DNA of 20,497 nt from Chrysochromulina tobinii (Eukaryota; Haptophyta; Prymnesiales; Chrysochromulinaceae), in the NCBI GenBank assembly GCA_001275005.1, contig JWZX01000780.1, positions 1 to 20,497 of the forward strand, written 5' to 3'. Positions 15,196 through 20,497 of this stretch are shown here, one piece after another. The notes under the pieces were generated by a model that was not told the origin of the DNA, ran no database searches, and saw only the letters and a list, made by a program, of their open reading frames with translations. Every line of letters begins with the position of its first letter. Position 1 is the first letter of the stretch. Made by a program: the position numbers and the translations under genes.

Positions 15196-15933
15196 CTAGT
15201 CCCGTCCATCCGTGCCAAAGTAGCGGTCGCCAAAATCGCCCAACCCCGGCACGATGTAACTTTTGCTGTTGAGAATTGGGTCGATGGCCCCAGTGACGAT
15301 CTTGACCTGCGGGTACTTGTTGTGTATGGCGGCAATGCCCTCGCGCACGCACACGATGTTCACAAAGATGATATTTTCTGGGCGCACCCCTTTTTCAACC
15401 AAGCACTCGATAGCCTTGACCGCTGAGCCTCCCGTCGCGAGCATCGGGTCGAGGAGCAGCACCTGGCGCATGGCGACATCCGGCGGCAGCTTGGAGTACA
15501 TGAGCGTCGGCAGCGCAGTCTCCTCGTCGCGCTGGATGAGGATCTTGCCCACGGCCACAGATGGCATCATCACTCGCACCTCGCCCAGCATGCAGTCGGC
15601 CGCACGTAGGATGGAGACCGCACACAGGGACGACTCGGCGGGCAGGCGCATGCCCTCGTACGGGCCGCATGGCGTTTCGACGAGGACGGCCTTCGACGGT
15701 AGCAACGCCATCGCCTCTTCGATGAGCAGGTGCGTGAGCCTATTCGAGGCAATCACAAACTGTGAGCGCGGCGCCGTCTTGTCACGCATGAGCGTCTGCA
15801 GCGAGCGCGTGAGCGGTGTGTCCTTGAGCACCGTGACGTGGTGAAGGTTTTCGCACATGGAGCTGGCCGACGCGAAGGCGCCCGCGGCCGTCGCCGCGGC
15901 ACCGCCCGCTGCAAGCATCAGCCGACGCTTCAT
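15196..15933 (-). CDS. UPRT: Uracil phosphoribosyltransferase
   Basis: Single exon, 245 residues from ATG 15933 (MKRRLMLAAGG); an ATG at 16035 would lie inside the divergent promoter and is less likely. The enzyme makes UMP from uracil and PRPP in pyrimidine salvage. Seen: RSLQTLMRDKTAPRSQFVIA at the start of the fold, VETPCGPYEGMRL, the PRPP-binding loop QVLLLDPMLATGGSAVKAIE, and the C-terminal uracil-binding block SYIVPGLGDFGDRYFGTDG. Both key motifs are intact, unlike the altered animal homologues, so activity is likely. The N-terminus adds about 25 Ala/Gly-rich residues after a basic MKRR, which could be a signal peptide or organelle leader; this is inference. The gene is divergent with LSM12. 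Confidence 0.93.
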   Translation of the reverse strand: MKRRLMLAAGGAAATAAGAFASASSMCENLHHVTVLKDTPLTRSLQTLMRDKTAPRSQFVIASNRLTHLLIEEAMALLPSKAVLVETPCGPYEGMRLPAESSLCAVSILRAADCMLGEVRVMMPSVAVGKILIQRDEETALPTLMYSKLPPDVAMRQVLLLDPMLATGGSAVKAIECLVEKGVRPENIIFVNIVCVREGIAAIHNKYPQVKIVTGAIDPILNSKSYIVPGLGDFGDRYFGTDGRD

Positions 15934-16080
15934 GGCCGTCGGGCCCCGAACTTCGCGAGTTTGGTCATTGGTTGGTCTTGAGTGGAGAGTGGAAGCCCAC
16001 CCCGTCCCGTCCCTAGGTCTCCATGTTCTGTACATGAGCTACGAAATTGGACAACTGTTCCCCGCCGTATCGGGCGGCGC
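15934..16080. promoter_or_regulatory. Divergent promoter region, UPRT and LSM12 genes
   Basis: A 147-bp gap between opposite start codons. On the UPRT strand a CCAAT pentamer lies at 15971-15967, about 35 nt upstream of the ATG. That may be chance. No other motif can be assigned. Confidence 0.45.
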
Positions 16081-16744
16081 ATGGCCACGCTGAGCGCGGC
16101 CGACCTTGGGCGCCGCGTCCAGGTCACTACCTCGGATGGCGAGGCGAGCGAGGGCACCGTCTTCGCTGTCGAGGATGGCGTCGTCGTGCTCGAGTCGTTC
16201 TGCTGGCCCAGCAATCCAGAGATCACCCGTGCAAACTACAGCGTGCTGACGGCGGCCTCGATCACAAAGGTTGCTGAGGTGGCAGCGGTGCCGTCGGGCG
16301 CCGCCGCCCAGGAGCGTTCGTTGCCGGCCGTGGATTCAGCGTATCTGCAGGCACGCGAGGCACGGGCCGTCACGCGCGCCGAAGAGGAGGCCACCAAAAT
16401 CAACCCGAAGGCGACGGCGCGTTTCCAGGCTGTCTTCGACATGCTGTCGAAGACCATGCCTTGCACGTGGGGCACCAACCCGCAAGATGGCGGCCCTGCC
16501 ATCATGATCCTCGAGGCGGTGAGCAGCCCTCGAGATGTGTGCAGCGCTCCCCCTTGTCGAAGCATGGCCTGACTGGGTGGTGTTGTGTGCGCCGTCGCAG
16601 GTCATCATCACCGCCGCTCTCAACCCCGACAAGCTAGTCGCGAAAGCGGGGGAGGAGCGCCTGAAGGAGCGCGTCCGCAAGGTGCTCTCCGGCGTCATCG
16701 CCAAGCTCGAGAGCGATCCTCGGATGAAGTCATCCATTGGCTAA
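16081..16744 (+). CDS. LSM12: LSM12-like protein (Lsm domain plus AD domain), two exons
   Basis: Exons 16081-16518 and 16601-16744 (TAA) give 193 residues, the usual size. Residues 1-65 form a short Lsm/Sm-like barrel (ADLGRRVQVTTSDGEASEGT, VFAVEDGVVVLE, NYSVLTAASITKV). The rest is the anticodon-binding-like AD domain: ARAVTRAEEEATKINPKATA, FQAVFDMLSKTMPCTW, then VIITAALNPDKLV and RVRKVLSGVIAKLESD. Homologues bind RNA-linked partners such as ataxin-2 complexes; the role in algae is not known. The intron (GCG|GTGAGC ... GTCGCAG|GTC, 82 nt) falls between LEA and VIITAAL. It has no TGATTGC repeats and no duplicated edges. The ATG is the first in frame after a GC-rich leader. Confidence 0.85.
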
Positions 16745-16935
16745 GGAGACACCTGTGAGTGGATGCGAAAGCGATATAGCGGATGGGGCGTCGCGGGTTC
16801 GTTCGCTCGTCTCGTCTGCAGCCCGCTAACAACGGCTGATACGTGAGTATTTTTAACGATGAACGAACTTCATGACGCAGCCCCACACGTCTCGCTTACA
16901 CATGCGTTCGCACCTAAGCGTGTCCCCGAGGTCTT
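16745..16935. other. Short intergenic region between convergent genes
   Basis: About 190 bp holding the 3' ends of LSM12 and the small membrane protein gene. No gene or structured element seen. Confidence 0.5.
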
Positions 16936-17262
16936 TCATTCACCGCGCTTGCCCTTGATGAAGTCGCTGCGACGCTGGCGAGACTTGTTGATGAGATTGA
17001 CCGACGAGGGCAGCTGGGCTTCGTCGCCGATAACGTCGCCGAGGGAAGCGTTGAGCAGCAGCGTGAGCACCAAGAGCGCGAGGGCGATGCCCACCACGAT
17101 CCGGTCGTCTGGAAGCGCGTTTGCGGCAGCCGCGGCGGACGCGTCGGCTGCGAAGGCGGCGGGCTGCAGCGCAAAGGCTGCCGTACCCGAGGCTGCGGCG
17201 AAGCGGGCCACACTCGCCGGTGACAGCAGCGAGGGCCGCAGAAGCTGTGGGATGCCGAGCAT
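16936..17262 (-). CDS. Small single-span membrane protein, probably organelle-targeted
   Basis: A single exon of 108 residues from ATG 17262. The longer open frame to 17544 overlaps the start of the AP-4 gene and is rejected. The first 45 residues are rich in Ala, Ser, Leu and Arg with almost no acids and end in AAFALQPAAFAADA, resembling a bipartite leader with a lumenal-type cleavage site. One membrane span follows (RIVVGIALALLVLTLLLNAS), then a conserved-looking hydrophilic end: LGDVIGDEAQLPSSVNLINK and RQRRSDFIKGK. This pattern fits a small thylakoid or inner-membrane protein. I do not recognise the family and give no name. It is divergent with AP-4 epsilon. Confidence 0.6.
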   Translation of the reverse strand: MLGIPQLLRPSLLSPASVARFAAASGTAAFALQPAAFAADASAAAAANALPDDRIVVGIALALLVLTLLLNASLGDVIGDEAQLPSSVNLINKSRQRRSDFIKGKRGE

Positions 17263-17461
17263 CGGAGAAAAAAAAGATCGGGACCGCTGGGGTGTGAACC
17301 AAATCGCACATTTTTGCACAAGACGCAGCGACCGAGGCCGTCGCAAGCGGATGCCGCCTTGCTTTTTCGCCAAATGTTCTTCTGTGAACTCTTGATCGCG
17401 GCTGTGCCGAAGCTTTGCTGTGCTTTGCAAGTGTTCTGCCCTCGCCGCCTGACCGCGCGCG
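17263..17461. promoter_or_regulatory. Divergent promoter region, small membrane protein and AP-4 epsilon genes
   Basis: A 199-bp gap between opposite start codons. A short A-run at 17267-17275 and T-run at 17310-17315 are the only AT-rich spots. No defined motif. Confidence 0.4.
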
Positions 17462-20400
17462 ATGTCGGGCTCGCATCTCAGCCGCGACTTCTTCGAGCTT
17501 ATGTGCGCGCACACCCCAGCTCCGGCCAGTGCACGGCCAGGCACTCAACGCGAGGCGATGAAGTAACGGGACGCACAGACAGCGGGTGCGCTCACGCGCA
17601 CCAATGGGAGTGTCCTCACGCGCGCGCCATCGCCTGCTGCTATGTGCGCAGCAAGAGCATCGGCGAGTGCAAGTCGAAGCAGGAAGAGGATAAGATCTTG
17701 GCCTCGGAGGTGTCCACGCTCAAGCAAATCTTCACCACGCAGCTCACTGATAAGAAGTTGAAGGAGGCGCTCATGCGGGTCATGTATGCAGAGATGCTCG
17801 GCCACCACGCCGATTTCGGCCACATCCACGCGGTGAACATGACGCAAAAGACGAATCTCGTCTCCAAGCGCGTTGGCTACATGGCGAGTGCTGCCTGCCT
17901 CCACCCGGGCCATGAGCTGGTCACGCTCGCCGTCAACACCATGCGACGCGACGTCGCGTCGTCGAACCACGTCGAGGTGTGCGCGGCGCTGATCGCGATC
18001 CCGAAGCTGGTGAGCAAGGAGTTCCTCCCCGCGCTGCTCCAGCCGGTCCTCGCCCTCCTCGACCATGCCATGGAGGCCATTCGTAAGAAGGCCGTGATGG
18101 TGCTGCACAAGTTCTACACCATTGAGCCCGAGAGTATGGCGAGTCACACGGATAAGCTGCGGCGCGCGCTGTGCGACAAGGACCCGGCGGTGATGGGCGC
18201 GGCGCTGTACATCTTGCATGCGATGGCCGAGCAGACTCCCGCGCATCACAAGGACCTTGTGCCCTCGTACGTTTCGATCCTCAAGCAGATCACCGAGCAT
18301 CGGCTGCCCTCCACGTTTGATTACCATCGCGTGCCAGCTCCATGGATCCAGATCAAGCTGCTCAAGCTGCTGGCCCTGTTGGGCACGAACGACCAACGCG
18401 CGAGCGAGGGCATGTACGAGGTGCTCAATGACGTGATGCGCCGCGCCGACACGGGCATCAACATCGGATACGCGGTCATCTACGACTGCGTGCGCACGGT
18501 CACAACGATCTATCCGAATATCCCACTGCTCGAGGCGGCGGCGGGCCACATCGCCCGCTTCGTCCAATCGGAGAACCACAATCTCAAGTATCTCGGGATC
18601 AAGGCGCTCGCCCAGATTGTGCAGGTACGGACGAACCCACGCCCTAATCCAAATTAGGCAGGCCATGCGCCCGAGCTGCCCGGCCTGCAGCACGTGCTCA
18701 ACACGGCGCGCACCATCGCCTCTCTCGCCTCTCTCTCTCCTCTCCCCACAGGTCAACCAAAAGTACGCGCTCGACCACCAGATGGTCGTCGTCGAGTGCC
18801 TCGAGGACCCTGACGAAACTCTCAAGCGGAAGACCCTCGACCTGCTCTTCGCGATGACGAACGCGTCCAACATCATCTTCGTGGCCGACACACTCCTCGG
18901 CCACCTGCGCTCGACAACGGACCAAACCTTCCGAGGCGGCCTCGTCGACCGCATCACGCAACTCGCCGAGCGGTCAGCGCAACTCCCTACAGCGCACTGC
19001 CGAGCAACTCCCCACAGCGCACTCCCGAGCGGCGCCCACCATGCGAGCGCTCACCACGGCGCCCGGCTCTCCGCGCCTCGGCCCGCTCTCAAGCGTGCGA
19101 GCGCTCATCACGGCGCGCATTCCTCCCCTGCCCCCCTCCCCTGCCCCCCAGGTACGCGCCCGACAACACGTGGTACATTCGGACCATGAACGCGGTCTTC
19201 GAGCTCGGCGGCGAGTTAGTCCGGCCCGACATCGCCCACAACTTGATGCGCCTGATCGCCGAGGGCTCCGGCGAGGATGAGGCCGCTGACATGGCCATGC
19301 GCAAGTACGCGGCGTCGCAGTACTATGAGCTGCTCGAGAAGCCAGTGCTGCCCGACAACCTCGTGCAGGTGCTCTGCTGGGTGCTGGGTGAATATGGTTA
19401 CCTGGTCGACGGCACCCAGGTCCTCGACATAGCGACGCGCTTGTGCGGCGTCATCAAGCGCCAGTTGACGCACGTCTCGACCCGCAATTGGGTCTTGGGC
19501 GCGCTCGTGAAGCTCGTCGCCCAGCTTGGCCAGGCCCCTTCCCAGGTGACCGAGCTCGCCCAAAAGTACTCTCGGTCCGCGGACGTGACTCTCGCAAAGT
19601 ACGCGAACGAGCTGCTCGTATTCAGGGAGCACATGGACGTGATGAAGGCGGTGCTGCCCGTGGACGCGTCGTGTGAGGACCTCGAGACCGATCGCTCGCT
19701 TTCCTTCCTCAACGGCTATGTGCAGGTGACGAAGCCCTGATGGCCTCTCTTGATTGCCTCTGATTGCAGGTGACGAGACCCTGCTGGCCTCTCTTGATTG
19801 CCTCTGATAGATTGCAGGTGACGAGACCCTGCTGGCCTCTCTTGATTGCCTGCTTCCCCCTTCTTCTCAGTCTCTCCCCTTGTTTGGCTCACGATCACTG
19901 ATGACCACTGATGACCACTGATGACCACTGATGATCACTGATTGCTTCCCTCATCAGTCTCTCCCCCTTGTTTGGCTCACAGGCTGCCGTCGCCAACGGC
20001 GCCCAGCCCTACCTCAAGCGCGGTCAGCGCCCGGCAGACCTCGAGGCTGCGGCAAAGCGGGCCGCGGAGATCGCCGCCAAGCAGCCGGCCCAGCCGACGA
20101 TGCGCTTCGAGGAGTATGAGCGAGCACAGCTGCCCGTGATGTCGGCGCCACCAGCGGCGCCGGAGCCATCGGCGCCTGCCGTCGAAGAGACGCCACCACC
20201 CCTCTCGAGCGGCCTCAACACCTCAGGCGTCAAGCAAATGTGGGGCGCCGAGGGCTTCATGGGCGACAAGCCCGCGCCCGCGCCCACCCCCGCACAGGTC
20301 TTCACACCGGCTGGGGCCCCTCCGGCGGGGGGGTACCCCGGGAGCGCGCCGCAGGCCCCCCCTCGCCCCGCCGCGCCACCGGAGAAGAGTGCCGAACAGA

Positions 20401-20497
20401 TCGCAAAGGAGAAGAAGATGGCGGCACTCTTCGGTGGCATCCAGGCCGCCGCGCCCGCGCCCGCGCCGGCGCCCGCGCCCGCGCCCGCGCCGGCGCC
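17462..20497 (+). CDS. AP4E1: AP-4 complex subunit epsilon, five exons, 3' end beyond window
   Basis: Exons 17462-17502, 18752-18972 and 19152-19725 flank the large exon 17652-18624; a last exon runs from 19983 off the end. The first 41-nt exon gives MSGSHLSRDFFEL, which joins as FFELIKSIGECKSKQEEDKI, the family N-terminus. The adaptin N-terminal solenoid follows with diagnostic blocks KRVGYMASAACLHPGHELV, VRRKAV-like AIRKKAVMVLHKFYTIEP, YHRVPAPWIQIKLLKLLALL, NLKYLGIKALAQIVQ, YAPDNTWYIRTMNAVFELGG and SCEDLETDRSLSFLNGY. GAQPYLKRGQRP and GVKQMWGAEGF in the hinge single out epsilon from other large adaptins. AP-4 sorts cargo from the trans-Golgi network. The hinge ends in an Ala-Pro run at the window edge, so the ear is not seen. 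Confidence 0.93.
18688..18714 (+). mobile_element. Diverged introner-like core in AP-4 epsilon intron 2
   Basis: Intron 2 (18625-18751, CAG|GTACGG to CCCCACAG|GTC) contains CACGTGCTCAACACGGCGCG followed by a long CT tract and CCCCACAG. The core matches GTGCTCACCACGGCGCC at 14 to 15 of 17 positions, in sense orientation. It sits further from the acceptor than in the other introns. Confidence 0.45.
18962..19151 (+). repeat. AP-4 epsilon intron 3 with exon-end copies and two diverged introner cores
   Basis: The intron is 18973-19151. The exon end GCCGAGCG and the following AACTCCC(T/C)ACAGCGCACT recur at about 18994-19022. Two cores follow: GCGAGCGCTCACCACGGCGC from about 19043 and GCGAGCGCTCATCACGGCGC from about 19097. 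A C-rich tract then leads to CCCCCCAG. Confidence 0.65.
19726..19982 (+). repeat. AP-4 epsilon intron 4 with triplicated donor and duplicated acceptor region
   Basis: The donor CAG|GTGACGAAGCCCTG at 19726 is repeated as GCAGGTGACGAGACCCTG with GT at 19770 and at 19818, each followed by GGCCTCTCTTGATTGCC. Near the other end, CAGTCTCTCCCC and TTGTTTGGCTCAC occur at about 19868-19892 and again at 19955-19980, only the second ending in CACAG. TGATGACCAC decamers lie between. Confidence 0.87.

Noticed and set aside
16936-17544. A longer start at 17544 for the small membrane protein
   Set aside because: It would overlap the AP-4 epsilon start exon and intron. The added residues look compositional, and ATG 17262 directly precedes a leader-like sequence.
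17545-18957. A 470-codon minus-strand open frame
   Set aside because: Antisense shadow of the AP-4 epsilon exons, which have clear adaptin homology.

Overview
The window reads as nuclear DNA of a GC-rich, intron-bearing unicellular eukaryote, most likely a photosynthetic protist such as a haptophyte; a pelagophyte-like alga is the main alternative. Reasons: spliceosomal GT-AG introns in seven of the ten gene models, eukaryote-only families (AP-4 epsilon adaptin, TM9SF nonaspanin, LSM12, CCDC6-like, CRAL-TRIO), and one small protein with a plastid-like leader and a single membrane span. I see no rRNA, tRNA, CRISPR array or recognisable viral gene.

Layout: (1) 3-851 (+), the 3' end of a Cys-rich type I membrane protein; (2) 1700-3329 (-), a CRAL-TRIO/Sec14 lipid-transfer protein with a duplicated N-terminal module; (3) 3756-4954 (-), an unknown Ser/Thr-Pro-rich protein with two KEN motifs; (4) 5083-8560 (+), a POT/PTR2 peptide transporter in eight exons; (5) 9187-11115 (-), a CCDC6-like coiled-coil protein; (6) 11292-13880 (+), a TM9SF protein in six exons; (7) 15196-15933 (-), uracil phosphoribosyltransferase; (8) 16081-16744 (+), LSM12; (9) 16936-17262 (-), a small membrane protein; (10) 17462 to beyond the window end (+), the AP-4 complex epsilon subunit. 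Most neighbours are divergent pairs sharing 130-200 bp upstream regions or convergent pairs. The genes do not form one pathway; TM9SF, AP-4 epsilon and CRAL-TRIO all act in endomembrane traffic, but I would not call that a cluster. Exon joins were chosen from splice motifs plus family conservation. Summed exon lengths of the complete spliced genes are multiples of three (CRAL-TRIO 1491, KEN protein 909, POT 1794 from the inner ATG, CCDC6-like 1497, TM9SF 1887, LSM12 582 nt).

The striking content is in the introns. (a) Two introns of unrelated genes share a near-identical 40-nt 3' module (core GTGCTCACCACGGCGCC, then a pyrimidine tract and CACAG). In both, the intron starts with a copy of the exon sequence that follows the acceptor. 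A third copy of the core lies in non-coding DNA between perfect 30-bp direct repeats, and diverged cores occur in three more introns. This looks like an introner-type intron-generating element. (b) At least nine introns contain extra copies of their own exon edges with the attached splice sites, up to six decoy acceptors in one intron, and one intron contains two copies of the spliced exon-exon junction. (c) Many introns are filled with roughly 10-bp repeats (TGATTGCCTC, TGATGGCCTC, GGCTCTGAGT types) that always read the same way relative to transcription. Together they suggest introns that arise and grow by local duplication around splice junctions.
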